A stretch of 64,000 nucleotides of DNA from CBDANZ01 sp965197865 (GCA_965197865.1 CBDANZ010000005.1:682001-746000); one strand, 5' to 3'. Positions 7,383 to 17,461 are shown, counted from the stretch's first letter. The notes: a model not told the origin generated them from the letters alone. Numbers and translations are program-made.

Positions 7383-9803
7383 ATGTTCTACTCAAGGGAG
7401 CTTGCAGCGCGTCTATGGATGACCCGGGTCGTGGCCTGCGGACTCGTCTCGTTGATGCCCGGCACCGCGGTCTTCGCCCAGGGGACGGGCACACTGATCG
7501 GCGCGGTTGAGTCCAGTCAGAACGGGCAGGCCGTCGCGGGTGCTGCTGTCGTCGTGGAAGGCACGGCCTTGATGGCCGTGACGAACGCGGTCGGTCGCTT
7601 CGAGATCGTCGGCGTACCCGCGGGTGAGCAAACAGTACTCGTATCGGCGCCTGGCTTTCTCGAACTCCGCGTCCCGAGCATCGCTGTGCAGGCCGGTCAA
7701 GCATTCGCACTCACGGTTGAGCTCGACACCACGCCGAACTTCATGGAAGCGGTGCAGGTGACCGCCACCAAGACGGCGTTGAGCGTGGGTGAAGTTGCCG
7801 CGCAGACGACGATCATCGATCGGGACACAATCGAGCTCCAGGGCGACCAAACTCTCACGCAAGCGATAGGAAACGCCCCTGGCGTGTTCGTGAGCACGCA
7901 GCTGGGTATCTTCGAATCTGTCCTGATGCGAGGAATGCCCCGCCAAGGTAACGAGTTCACGAACACACTGCTCCTGATCGATGGTGTGCCGCAGACCAAT
8001 TCGGGAAACGATGCCCGTGTTGTTGCCTTGCCCATCAACGATGCGAGCAGGATCGAGTTGGTTCGTGGTCCGAACTCGTCGTTGTACGGTCGAACGGCGA
8101 TCGGCGGCGTGATTAACGTGCTAACCGCCAACTCTACGGCCACGCCGGAGGTAACCGCGACATTCACGGGCGGTGAGTTTGGCGCGGCGAAGAGTGTGTT
8201 CAGCGCTTCTGGTCCGATCAGCAACTGGAGTGGGTTCTACCTGTCGGCGGCCCACGAGCGCAGCGGTGGCTACTACGTCAATAAGACGACCGATGATTTC
8301 GTGATGGGCAACACAGCCGTGTTCGTCAAGCTAAATTTCGCGCCTGATGACCGGTCGTTCGGCAGCATCAGCGTGAACCGGGTTATCTCGGAGAACAGCA
8401 CGCCCACTAACGAGCCGGTCATCGACGGTCGCCTCCTGCACGAGATCGAGCCGCGCTTCGAACGGTTCACCAACTTCAACATCCCTGGCCGCAACTACCA
8501 GCAGCGGGAGGGGCGCGTAACGTTGAACTACACGCGGCAACTGACGTCCTGGGTACGGTTCGTCGAGGTCTTCGGCTACCGGGACGTTCAGTTGAAGTTC
8601 GACGAGGACGGCGACTTCATCGGCACTCCCGTCGATTTCGACACGCATATGGTGACGATGTACCCGTTCAGCCAGCAGCAGGATGAGGATGTTTTTTACG
8701 AGGAGGTCCGCCTCGAGTTCGAGAGCGCCACCAGCGATGTGGAGCACGGCCTCACGGTCGGCGGCACGTACGAGCGCAACAAGGGCCAGATCGCCAGCGA
8801 CTTCATCTTCAACGACCCGGACCTGTTCGGCTTCGCGATCGACTATCTGAATCCAGTCATCCCCGACCGCAACGAGTGGCAGCACTTCGAGGGCAGCCGG
8901 GGCTACAATCTCGGCATAGCGGCACTGTTCGCCCAGTACGTGGTCGGGCCCGCGCCGCGCCTGCTCGTGACCGCTGGCGGACGCTACGACCGACTCGACA
9001 TGGACGTCACGCGCGCCGGTGGCCCGCTGGTCGAGGCGACCTTCGATGCGTTCAGTCCCAAGCTCAGCGCTACGATCAAACTCCTGAGCACGGGCGGCGC
9101 GGGTCCGGCACTCAATATTTACGGGGCGTACTCCCAGTCGTTCCTCCCGCCGCGGCGCCCCAGCTCGCTGACGCCTGCAGACGTCCCACTGAACCTTAAG
9201 CCCGAGGACATCGACAACTACGAGGTGGGCCTCAAGGGGAGCCTCCTCGATGGCCGTCTCTCACTCGACGCCGCATACTTCTACATGATTGAGGACGGCG
9301 TCGTCCTTAGCCGCCGCGTGGGGCCGTTCTTCTTGCCAACCAACGCGGGCCAGCGGAAGTACAAGGGTTTCGAGACCGGCGTGGCGATGGCATTCACGCC
9401 GCAGGTATCCGCCTTCGTCAATGGGAGCGTCTATCGCCACCGTTTCGGCGACTTCGTCATCCAGTCCGATGGCGGCGATACGGTACTCTCGGGCAACCGG
9501 CTACGGATGTCGCCCGACTACCTTGTGAACTGGGGCCTGTCGGTGACGCCGGATGCGGCCGTCAACGCCAACGTGGGCGTGAAGCACGTGAGTGACATGC
9601 AGGGCAACGACGACAACTCCTTCGGCCTCGACGGTTACACCGTGGTCGACGCTGCCGTGTCGTGGGGACGTGGCCCGCTGCGCATCACGCTCTCGGCCCA
9701 CAATTTGCTGAATGAGGAGTACTACTGGAACGGTGACGGCGAGTCGGCCGATCCGGCGAGCCCCCGCCAAGTGCTCCTGACGACATCGGTTCGATTCAGG
9801 TAG
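7383..9803 (+). CDS. TonB-dependent outer-membrane receptor
   Basis: 806 aa from this ATG; the start is uncertain (ATGs at 7365, 7383 and 7419 are in frame, none with a well placed ribosome-binding site). A signal peptide ends at VFAQ. Next comes a carboxypeptidase-regulatory-like beta domain (about 35-115: GTLIGAVESSQNGQAVAG ... VPAGEQTVLVSAPGF), a plug domain (about 125-245, with DGVPQTNSG and RGPNSSLYGRTAIGGVINV), then a beta barrel ending in an aromatic strand VLLTTSVRFR typical of Bam-recognised barrels. It imports a siderophore, cofactor or oligosaccharide using TonB energy; the substrate cannot be read from sequence. Confidence 0.92.
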   Translation: MFYSRELAARLWMTRVVACGLVSLMPGTAVFAQGTGTLIGAVESSQNGQAVAGAAVVVEGTALMAVTNAVGRFEIVGVPAGEQTVLVSAPGFLELRVPSIAVQAGQAFALTVELDTTPNFMEAVQVTATKTALSVGEVAAQTTIIDRDTIELQGDQTLTQAIGNAPGVFVSTQLGIFESVLMRGMPRQGNEFTNTLLLIDGVPQTNSGNDARVVALPINDASRIELVRGPNSSLYGRTAIGGVINVLTANSTATPEVTATFTGGEFGAAKSVFSASGPISNWSGFYLSAAHERSGGYYVNKTTDDFVMGNTAVFVKLNFAPDDRSFGSISVNRVISENSTPTNEPVIDGRLLHEIEPRFERFTNFNIPGRNYQQREGRVTLNYTRQLTSWVRFVEVFGYRDVQLKFDEDGDFIGTPVDFDTHMVTMYPFSQQQDEDVFYEEVRLEFESATSDVEHGLTVGGTYERNKGQIASDFIFNDPDLFGFAIDYLNPVIPDRNEWQHFEGSRGYNLGIAALFAQYVVGPAPRLLVTAGGRYDRLDMDVTRAGGPLVEATFDAFSPKLSATIKLLSTGGAGPALNIYGAYSQSFLPPRRPSSLTPADVPLNLKPEDIDNYEVGLKGSLLDGRLSLDAAYFYMIEDGVVLSRRVGPFFLPTNAGQRKYKGFETGVAMAFTPQVSAFVNGSVYRHRFGDFVIQSDGGDTVLSGNRLRMSPDYLVNWGLSVTPDAAVNANVGVKHVSDMQGNDDNSFGLDGYTVVDAAVSWGRGPLRITLSAHNLLNEEYYWNGDGESADPASPRQVLLTTSVRFR

Positions 9804-9844
9804 GACGCGGCCGAGAAAGGACGTCGCTGTGCGCGACTCTATAG

Positions 9845-10072
9845 CCCGTCCCTGGCGGCACCAACCGCAATGACAACCTTGTGTTTCAATGGGGCCCCAC
9901 GGGCGAGGATTTCACGGGCCAATCCGGGGTCCTGGACCTCGCTCGGTTTCTTGGGATTCCCGCGAGCGAAGCGGACGACCTCTCGGACCATCAGCCCGTG
10001 TACGCCGTGTTCTTCACACGCACCGGGATACGCGGTAGAGGTCGATCAGTTCTCGAAGAGGGAGGGAAGTAG
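9845..10072 (+). pseudogene. C-terminal fragment of an endonuclease/exonuclease/phosphatase-family protein
   Basis: About 75 codons read GTNRNDNLVFQWGPTGEDF ... SEADDLSDHQPVYAVF. The SDHxPVYAVF ending is the conserved C-terminal strand of the EEP (DNase I-like) fold, with the catalytic Asp-His pair of the SDH motif. Upstream the frame is closed by a TAG at 9842, so the catalytic N-terminal part is missing. It lies between the receptor gene and a 158-bp inverted-repeat element. Confidence 0.55.
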
Positions 10073-10128
10073 CCCCAGTCGATCAGGGCGCTCACTTCAG
10101 ACGAGCCGAGGCGGGTGCCGGGGCTTAG

Positions 10129-10286
10129 CAGTCCGTGGTGAAAGTCCGTCTGCATTCGACGAGCGATGCATCCTCGTGGCCTGCGTTGCTCCTCCATCAA
10201 ATACAGGCGGTATTCTCGGTCGTCGCGCCTTGCCCGCGAGGCGCCTCGCTCGTCTCGGTGCAGCGCCCGACTTTCACCACGGACTG
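10129..10286 (+). repeat. 158-bp foldback element (MITE-like), copy 1
   Basis: The ends are perfect 18-bp inverted repeats, CAGTCCGTGGTGAAAGTC and its complement. Direct repeats TTAG flank it (10125-10128 and 10287-10290), a 4-bp target duplication. Inside, a second imperfect inverted pair (CTGCATTCGACGAGCGA with TCGCTCGTCTCGGTGCAG) and a small central hairpin (AATAC-AGGCG-GTATT) let the whole element fold on itself. It has no room for a transposase. Its 158 bases are identical to copy 2 and to the complement of copy 3. Confidence 0.9.
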
Positions 10287-10351
10287 TTAGGGCCACGGGT
10301 GGTGGCGCTGATTATAGTGAGAATGATAGGAGCGCTGACCGGCGCCGTCGT

Positions 10352-10597
10352 TCAGGAGTAGGACGTTGAGCGTGTCGTAGTGGACCGTTTGCCGAGGTGT
10401 TTCCCGAGCCGGCAGTCCGCAATGCTGTCACGGGCGTCGTTGTGAGAAAGGGCGGCTTCGAGGGGAGGGGTTTCTGGTGGTGCTGGAAATTCGGCTTGGC
10501 CCGATGTCTTGGTGGGGAAGCCTAGAAAAATGAGCCTGTCGAGGGACTCGATGCCTTCATGTCCCCCCGCCCAATCCATTCTATGCTTCCAATTCAT
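10352..10597 (-). CDS. Small unknown protein, coupled to the upstream gene
   Basis: 81 codons starting at an ATG that overlaps the stop of the upstream gene as ATGA, so it would be translationally coupled. The product is Pro- and Thr-rich toward the end (PETPPLEAALSHNDARD) and shows no recognisable domain. Part of its C-terminal coding sequence is duplicated upstream at 11056-11095. It could be a real accessory protein or the decayed end of a longer one. Confidence 0.45.
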   Translation of the reverse strand: MNWKHRMDWAGGHEGIESLDRLIFLGFPTKTSGQAEFPAPPETPPLEAALSHNDARDSIADCRLGKHLGKRSTTTRSTSYS

Positions 10598-10914
10598 CCT
10601 GACGCTTCAGCCAGTTCCTTGAGATAGGTCACAAACGATCGTCCCTCGTGTCGCTGATAACCTTCAACCAGCTCGGTTGAAAGGTCGCTGAAGTATTGGT
10701 CATAAACCGTTGTCCGTTCGTGGAGAAGGGGAGACGGACAGTAGCAGACCTCGCTCCACTCGATGTCGCCGGAATCCGTCACGACCGCCCGGTGCATGGA
10801 ATCGACGATCTCTTCTCCGTCAGGCTGTTGACGCCCAATCGTACCGTCGAGCAACCTGCGCCGCAGTTCGGTAGCGGTGTCTTTCTTCAACCTTGCCCGT
10901 ACCTTGTAGAACAT
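10594..10914 (-). CDS. Conserved hypothetical protein, about 106 aa
   Basis: Starts MFYKVRARLKKDTATEL and contains GRQQPDGEEIVDSMHRAVV and EWSEVCYCPSPLLHERTTVYD, an arrangement I recognise from a small uncharacterised family in soil bacteria; no function is assigned to it. The protein is soluble and mixed alpha/beta, with two Cys in a CYC pair. The start is supported by AGGATAACGAC just before the ATG. It overlaps the next gene by 4 bp. Confidence 0.75.
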   Translation of the reverse strand: MFYKVRARLKKDTATELRRRLLDGTIGRQQPDGEEIVDSMHRAVVTDSGDIEWSEVCYCPSPLLHERTTVYDQYFSDLSTELVEGYQRHEGRSFVTYLKELAEASG

Positions 10915-11055
10915 GTCGTTATCCTCTCAGCGAGGAGGAGGGCTCGCGCCCCATGCCGCCCGCCTCGAGGGGCGCGCCAATCTCATAGGGGACGCGGCGG
11001 GTGCCAGGGTCAGGGCCATAGGTCGTGAATGCTCGGATCATACGGCTGGGGTGCC

Positions 11056-11095
11056 GAGAAAGGGCGGCTTTGAGGGGAGTGGTTCTTGTGGTGCT
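11056..11095 (-). repeat. Diverged 40-bp duplicate of 10444-10484
   Basis: GAGAAAGGGCGGCTTTGAGG and the following 20 bases match 10444-10484 with about four differences. In the 10444 copy this segment encodes the PETPPLEAALS part of the small coupled protein, so this copy is probably the leftover end of a former paralogue. The stretch 10915-11252 otherwise contains no gene I can support. Confidence 0.55.
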
Positions 11096-11252
11096 CTAGA
11101 TGCCGAGAGCGTTTGTTTGTCGCCATGTGTCGCAATCTAGATGGCTATCTAAGCGTCGAACCAAAGAGGCCTGAGCCGCTATACTCTCCGTTTATGGAGA
11201 TGCGGCAGCTTGCTCATCGTTTCTCGTGGGGTCGATAGCTGCGAGCCAACTG

Positions 11253-11387
11253 ATGCCGTCTACTTCCAGAGTGGTTCGGCTGCTCGACTATGGACTCGCG
11301 TCGTCGCCGTCCCCGGAGGTGGCAGGCTTGTCCGAGAGAGAGGCTGCGAGACGGCTCGGCATCCCTCGATCTACCCTGCAGCGATGA
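11253..11387 (+). pseudogene. Helix-turn-helix protein fragment ended by TGA
   Basis: 44 codons from an ATG. The last third, LSEREAARRLGIPRSTLQR, is a good helix-turn-helix (AARRLGIPRSTLQRW pattern of transposase or resolvase-type DNA-binding domains). A TGA stands exactly where Trp is expected, and the frame continues LAQNPGKIAR after it, so a TGG-to-TGA change is the simplest explanation. The protein is far shorter than any such family. The 11388-11708 interval after it is without a supported gene. Confidence 0.45.
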
Positions 11388-11708
11388 CTGGCCCAAAATC
11401 CCGGCAAGATCGCCCGCTGTAATCCTCCGCGAACCGGGCTTTTCTGACGGTCGATCAGGATGGCCCGGAATCACCGCTTTTCTGATACCCTGCTGCCGCG
11501 CCAGTGATGACGCAGAACGTCGTGCGTGTCCGCCTTCGAGGGTTCACCTTCGGCCGAGACTCCTGGCTCGACGGGGCTTCAGGGTCAGCGAGTTCGATCC
11601 GGCGAAGCTCTTGTCCGCTGCCGTAGTCGATCAGACGCAGAAGCATCGAAAGCGACCGCCTGGCGAAGAGCGGAACATTTAGGAACAACGAAGGGTCGTC
11701 AGCGGATC

Positions 11709-12437
11709 GTGAGCGATAAACCGAAGTCGTCGATCTTCATCGAGGGCCGTTCGCGGACGAACGTGTCTCTGAATTTTCAAGGAAGAGCATTCGACGAGTT
11801 TGATCTCTATGCGGATGCCTACCTCGAAGCCGCGAAGGCCCTCTTCTAGAAGAACTTCGAGCCGTTCACGCATTCTTCCCTCGACATTCTGCCTATCGCC
11901 TTTCTTTATCGACACGCGACTGAACTTTATCTGAAAGCCATCGCACGAAAGGGCAATGCGCTGCTCTCGCTTCGTGGTAAGCCGCAGGGACGGATACAGC
12001 ACGTTCACTCGCTCAGCCAACTGCTTGCCGACGTGAAGCCGATCTTCGAGTTCATGGGTCCGGTATGGGAGAAGCAGCATAAGGGATTCCGACAGCTTGT
12101 TGAGGATCTAGGAAAAGATAATGTGCTCGACATCAACGATCAATCAGGTGACATGTGGCGATATCCGGTTCGCCGAGCCCGGAAAGGTGACGAAGAAGGA
12201 TGGGATCATCTACCAGAGTATTTCAGCTTTGATGTGCGAGAGTTTGTGGCGCGACTCGACGTGTTGACCGGAACGTTGTCGAACGCGTGTGTGTATCTTG
12301 ATATGGCGCTCGATCATGCTTACGAGCTACGCGCCGACTACGACCCAACCCAGTTGGGCGTGCCCCGAGCGACCGCCCATCGGTGGCTCTCGCAGTCTCC
12401 AGGCGCGTTTCAGAAAACCTCGCCAGCTTTCGCTTAA
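11709..12437 (+). pseudogene. HEPN-like protein interrupted by one amber codon
   Basis: A single frame of 242 codons from a GTG is broken only by TAG at 11847-11849, after SLNFQGRAFDEFDLYADAYLEAAKALF. Downstream the frame resumes with LDILPIAFLYRHATELYLKAI, the hydrophobic helix with Arg-His typical of HEPN-like all-alpha domains found in toxins and nucleic-acid-associated proteins, and HVHSLSQLLADVKP. The last 25 codons (GVPRATAHRWLSQSPGAF) look like a helix-turn-helix end resembling the fragment at 11253. Apart from the one stop the coding quality is good. Whether it is recent decay or a base error is open. The following 12438-12634 has no gene. Confidence 0.55.
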
Positions 12438-12634
12438 GCAGCTCGCCGAAAGACGCGGAAAACTGGGCCTCGTCCTGGGGCCCCTCGTGTTTCATCAATC
12501 AGTTGTTTTTTGGGACCGAGGAAGGCCGATCTGAGCGCATCTTACCCACGCATGACCCGTCGTTGCCTCTACCTGCGCTCACTCGATCATCGCAGTTCGT
12601 TCTTTGACACGCTGAGCACGTCGCTCGTTCATGC

Positions 12635-15600
12635 CTACAGTGTCATGCCTGAGCTCGCGAGTCGCCCCTTACGCCATGCACGAGCTTTCATGATGTAGAA
12701 GATGACCGGCGTGATGATGAGGACGTGGATGGTCGAGGTAATCATCCCCCCGACGATGGGCGCCGCAATCGGCTTCATGACGTCCGAACCGATCCCCGTG
12801 CTCCACATGATCGGCAGCATGCCCGCCATCACGACGCTAACGGTCATCAGCTTCGGGCGAAGCCGGAGGACCGATCCGGCCACCGGCGCATTCCAGATGC
12901 CCTGCTGGGTGATCTCATCACCGCGTCGAAGCCGCTTGTCCAGGGCGTCGTGCAGGTACACGACCATTACGACACCCGTCTGCACGGCAACGCCATACAA
13001 CGCGATGTACCCCACCCAGACGGCCACCGAGAAGTTGTAGCCAAGCCACCACTGCAGAATCACGCCACCGGTCATCGCGTAGACGACCGAGAGCATCACG
13101 ATGACGGCCTCCGACACCGAATGGAACGTCAGGTAGAGCAGCATGAAGATGATGAAGAACACGATGGGGATCAGGATCTGCAGCCGCTTGCTCGCCCGGA
13201 CCTGGAATTCGTACTGCCCAGTCCACTTCAGCGTGTAGCCAGGCGGGAGCGCCACCGCGTCGGCGACGGCCGTCTGTGCACGGTCGACATAGCCGCCGAT
13301 GTCTCCGACTCCGGTGTCGATGTATACGTATCCGGCCAGCTGACCGTCTTCATCGCGAATCATGGCCGGGCCTTGCGACAGGCCGATCGCGGCCAACTGT
13401 CCGAGCGGGACTTGCGCGCCCCGCGGGGTCTTGACGAGCACGCGCTCCAGGTCCGGCAGATCCTCCCGAAAGTCGCGCTGGTACCGCACGTTGACCGGGT
13501 AGCGTTCGCGTCCTTCAATCGTTCGGGTGATGTTCTGGCCACCGACGGCCGATTGGATGACGTCCTGGACGTCCTTGATCGTCAGACCGTGCCGTGCGAT
13601 CGCCTCGCGTTCGATCAGAATGTCGGTGAAGTACCCTTGCGCCACACGCTCGGCGTACACACTGCGCGTGCCTTCCACATTCCCGAGCACCTGTTCGATC
13701 TGCTGTCCAATCCGCTGTATCTCGTTGAGGTTCGGACCAAAGACCTTGATCCCGATGGGCGTTCTGATGCCGGTGAGCAGCATGTCCAACCGGTTCCGAA
13801 TCGGCTGGGTCCACGTATTTGGAAACCCGGGAAACTGCAGGGCCTCATCCATCTCGGCCTGGAGCTGCTCGACGGTCAGCCCGGGTCGCCACTGGTCCCG
13901 GGGCTTCAGGGTCACGGTCGTGTTGACCATCCCCATCGGCGAATTGTCGGTCGGTGTCGTGCTTCGGCCGACAGTCCCGAAGACCCGCTCGACCTCCGGA
14001 AACTGGAGCAGAATCTTGTCCTGCACCTGGAGAAGGCGCGTCGCCTCGCCGATCGAGAGCCCGGGTGGTGAGGTGGGCATGTAGAGCTGAGACCCTTCGT
14101 AGAGCGGCGGCATGAACTCGCTGCCGATGCCGAACACGAGCGGAATGGTCAGCGGCACCACGGAGAAGTTCACGAGCAGCGCCGTCCATCTCCACCGCAG
14201 CGCGAGCCGCAACACGGGTGCGTAGAGCGCTGAGAAAAGTCGGGATGTAGGGTTTCGCGACTCGGGTCGAAGCCCGTTTACCCCTGATGAAGATCGTCAT
14301 CAGGACCGGCACCAGCGTGATGGACAGCACCGAGGCGAACACCATGGCAAAGGTCTTGGTGAAGGCCAGTGGCCGAAACATGCGCCCTTCCTGTGCCTCG
14401 AGCAGAAAGACCGGTACGAAGGAAATAGTGATGATGGCGAGGGAGAAGAAGATCGGGCGGCCAACCTGTTTGGCCGCGGCCGTCACCACGCCCGGCTGGA
14501 CCTCAGGTGAGGGCACGGCGCCCGACTCGTCTGGCTCCGAGACGCGGCGGTACGCATTCTCGACCATGACAATCGACGCATCCACGAGCACGCCGATGGC
14601 CAGCGCCAGTCCCCCGAGCGACATGATGTTGGACGACACGCCGAGGTGCGCCATGGGGATGAACGACGCCACCACGGCGATGGGCAGCGCGAGAATCGAG
14701 ATGAGCGCCGACCGCACGTGGAAGAGAAAGATCAGGATCACCAGCGAGACGACCACGGCTTCTTCGATGAGGGCCGTGCGCAGCGTCCCGATTGATTCGT
14801 TGATGAGCCACGAGCGATCGTACGTCGGGACGATTCGGACTCCTTCGGGCAGAGCCCCCTGGATCTCCACCAGCTTTGCCTTGACGCGGTCGATGACGTC
14901 GAGCGCGTTCTCGCCGAACCGCATCACGACAATCCCGCCGACCACCTCGCCCTCACCGTCCAGCTCGGCTGCGCCCCTCCGCATGTCCGGACCGATGCGG
15001 ACCTGCGCGACGTCTGACACGCGAATCGGCGTGCCCGCGGCCGAGGCCCCCAGCGAGACGCGCGCGATATCGTCGGCCGACTGGAGGTATCCCCGCGCGC
15101 GCACCATGTACTCGCGCCCGGAGAACTCCAGCAGCCGGCCTTCCACGTCGTTGTTGCTTGCCTGGATCGCGCGCACGATGTCCTTGACGGCCAGGTCGTA
15201 GGCCGCCAACTTGTTCGGATCGAGATTCACCTGGTACTGCTTGACGAAACCACCGATGCTCGCGACTTCGGCCACGCCGGGGACGGAGGCGATCCAATAG
15301 CGCAGATACCAGTCCTGTAGCCCCCGTAGGTCCGCTAGCGTCTGCTGCCCGCTGTCATCGACCAGGGCGTACTCGAACACCCACCCCACCCCGGTCGCAT
15401 CTGGCCCGATCACCGGATTGACGTTGTCCGGCAACTGCCCGCGGATGCCCTGCAGGTACTCGACAACCCGGCTCCGCGCCCAGTACATGTCGGTGCCGTC
15501 CTCGAAGATGACGTAGACGTACGAGATCCCGAAATCGGTGACGCCGCGGACCGTCCTGACACGCGGTGTCGACAGCAGCGCGGAGACAATGGGGTAGGTG

Positions 15601-15794
15601 ACTTGGTCTTCGATGAGATCGGGGCTGCGTCCCGTCCACTCCGTCGACACGATCACCTGCACGTCGGAGATATCGGGCACCGCGTCGACCGGTGTCGCCG
15701 TGATCGCCCAGATGCCCCAGAGGGTCAGGACGAGCGTCCCGGTAAAGACCAGGAACCGGTTGCCCGTGCACCAGTCGATGAGGCGTTCGATCAT
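12635..15794 (-). CDS. cusA: CusA/CzcA-type heavy-metal RND pump, one frameshift
   Basis: Two overlapping frames make one RND transporter of about 1,050 aa. The N-terminal part (15794 down to about 14275) starts MIERLIDWCTGNRFLVFTG, with PVDAVPDISDVQVIV and AIGVLVDASIVMVENAYRR, signatures of heavy-metal efflux RND proteins; the acidic pair in the fourth helix region fits proton coupling. The C-terminal part runs to 12637 and ends in the helices of the second repeat (IMWSTGIGSDVMKPIAAPIVGGM). The frame breaks at CCC 14273-14275, where two C instead of three would restore RGKRLRPESRNP, the usual family sequence. It is the inner-membrane pump for the adaptor and outer-membrane genes upstream. 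Confidence 0.9.
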
Positions 15795-15883
15795 GCGGTG
15801 ACCTCGCGATCCTTCGGTCCCTCTAGATATGTGTCCCGACCGTCCGCTTCAGTGAAGCACGCCGTTCGATGCCGGTCGGACCG

Positions 15884-17461
15884 TCAGCGGGCGACCACAC
15901 TCAGCTGTCTGGATCCCAGACGCTCGTCGTCCTTGCTAACGTTCACGGTGACGTCCCACCGGCCGCTCATCATCACGTTCCACGTGCCCCGATAGACGCC
16001 ATCGCCCACCGGAGGCAGTTGTGCCTCGTCGCGCATCGCTGGCATGTTCATCGAGGGCATTGCCGCCATGAACAGCACGACCGACACGTCGGCGTCCTCC
16101 ACCGGTCGTCCCTCGGGATCGCGGACCGTGACCTCGAAGGTGCTCTCCCCGGTCCGCGGCGGATCGGGATCGGAGCGGAAGGTGATATCCAGGCGCTCGC
16201 CAGGGGCCGCGAGGCTGGCGGCCGACGGCCACGGCTCGAAAGCCTGTACCGAGGCGCGCAGCTGACTTTCCGAATCGAGGAAGAAGGTCGCGTTGGTGGC
16301 GACCACCTCGCCGGCCTCGAGCCCGTCGAGGATCTGGACGCGGTCGCCGAGGCGCCTCCCGACCGTCACATCGCGCGGCTGAAAGTAGCCGTCGCCCTCG
16401 CTCACGAAGACGAGCCGGCGCGATCCGGAATCGAGCAGCGCGTTGGTCGGAATTGTCGTGCTCATCCCGAGGGGCACCTGCAGTTCAACGTTGGCGTACA
16501 TCCCCGGCCTGAGGCGTCCCCGAGGGTTATCCAGTTCGAACCGCACTTTCACACTGCGGGTGTGCTCCTCGACGAAGGGGTAGACGTAGACCACCTGACC
16601 CCTGAACCGTTCGCCAGGATACGCGTCCAGGGTGACCGCCGCCTCCTGCCCGACGTCGACGAGCGCCATCTCCTGCTCATAGATGTCCGCCTCGACCCAG
16701 ACGACCGACAGATCGGCGATCCGGTAGAGCGTCTGGCCGGGCATCACGTGCATGCCCTGCACGACCGGCTTGTCGATCACAAACCCGCCGACCGGCGAGC
16801 GAAACGTGACCGTCGGTTGAGCCTGCCGCGTCCGATCGAGGGCGTCTAGCTCCTCGGAGGGCAAGTCCCAGAGTTCGATCCGCCGCCGCGCCGATGCCAC
16901 AAACCGCTCGGCGTGTTCGCGGGCGTCGGGCACCTGCGAGTCACGCAGCTGATCCTGCGTCCGCAGCGCCAGCAGGTACTCCTGTGCGGTCGTCAGCAGC
17001 TCGGGACTGTAGACGGTGAACAGCGGGTCTCCCTGCTGGACGGGCTGTCCCGTGTAATCCACCTTCAGGTCCTGGATCCACCCTTCGATCTTCAGATTCA
17101 CGTCGGTCAGCCGCGTCTCGTCGTACCGCACGAGCCCAACGGTTCGAAGCGCTTGGGTCACTGGGGCGCGCTCGACCGGCGCAGTCCGGACGCCAATCAA
17201 TTGTTGGCGGCGCGGGTCAAGCTGCACCTCCACCCGAAGATCGACGATAGCTCGATCCGTAGAATCCATCGCCATCGGCGAAGCCGACATGTCCCTGTCC
17301 GCCGCGGGCATGGCGCGGGAGCGGTTGGCCCCAAACAGAGCGCCGATCACGGGCACGTGCACGAGCCGATCACGGAGTTCATACAACGTTCCCACCAGCG
17401 CTGCGGTGACGGCCACGAGGGCCACCACCACGACGGCGCGCCGTCGAATACGCTCACTCAT
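15884..17461 (-). CDS. cusB: CusB-type periplasmic adaptor with C-terminal YtkA/FixH-like domain
   Basis: 525 aa with one N-terminal membrane anchor (residues about 9-28). Regions in order: a Met/His-containing linker (SASPMAMDST), a beta-barrel and lipoyl-like section (WIQDLKVDYTGQPVQQGDPLFTVYSPEL), a long alpha-hairpin (EYLLALRTQDQLRDSQVPDA), then barrel (RRLVFVSEGDGYFQPRDVTVG) as in HlyD/CusB adaptors. After about residue 410 a beta-sandwich of the YtkA/FixH kind follows (EVTVRDPEGRPVEDADVSVV), with a Met-rich loop PSMNMPAM. The extra domain may hold metal in the periplasm. The start overlaps the stop of the outer-membrane gene. Confidence 0.9.
   Translation of the reverse strand: MSERIRRRAVVVVALVAVTAALVGTLYELRDRLVHVPVIGALFGANRSRAMPAADRDMSASPMAMDSTDRAIVDLRVEVQLDPRRQQLIGVRTAPVERAPVTQALRTVGLVRYDETRLTDVNLKIEGWIQDLKVDYTGQPVQQGDPLFTVYSPELLTTAQEYLLALRTQDQLRDSQVPDAREHAERFVASARRRIELWDLPSEELDALDRTRQAQPTVTFRSPVGGFVIDKPVVQGMHVMPGQTLYRIADLSVVWVEADIYEQEMALVDVGQEAAVTLDAYPGERFRGQVVYVYPFVEEHTRSVKVRFELDNPRGRLRPGMYANVELQVPLGMSTTIPTNALLDSGSRRLVFVSEGDGYFQPRDVTVGRRLGDRVQILDGLEAGEVVATNATFFLDSESQLRASVQAFEPWPSAASLAAPGERLDITFRSDPDPPRTGESTFEVTVRDPEGRPVEDADVSVVLFMAAMPSMNMPAMRDEAQLPPVGDGVYRGTWNVMMSGRWDVTVNVSKDDERLGSRQLSVVAR

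Noticed and set aside
12725..14071. 448-codon forward frame opposite cusA
   Set aside because: Product is His/Arg/Asp-rich with no motif; cusA on the other strand is certain.
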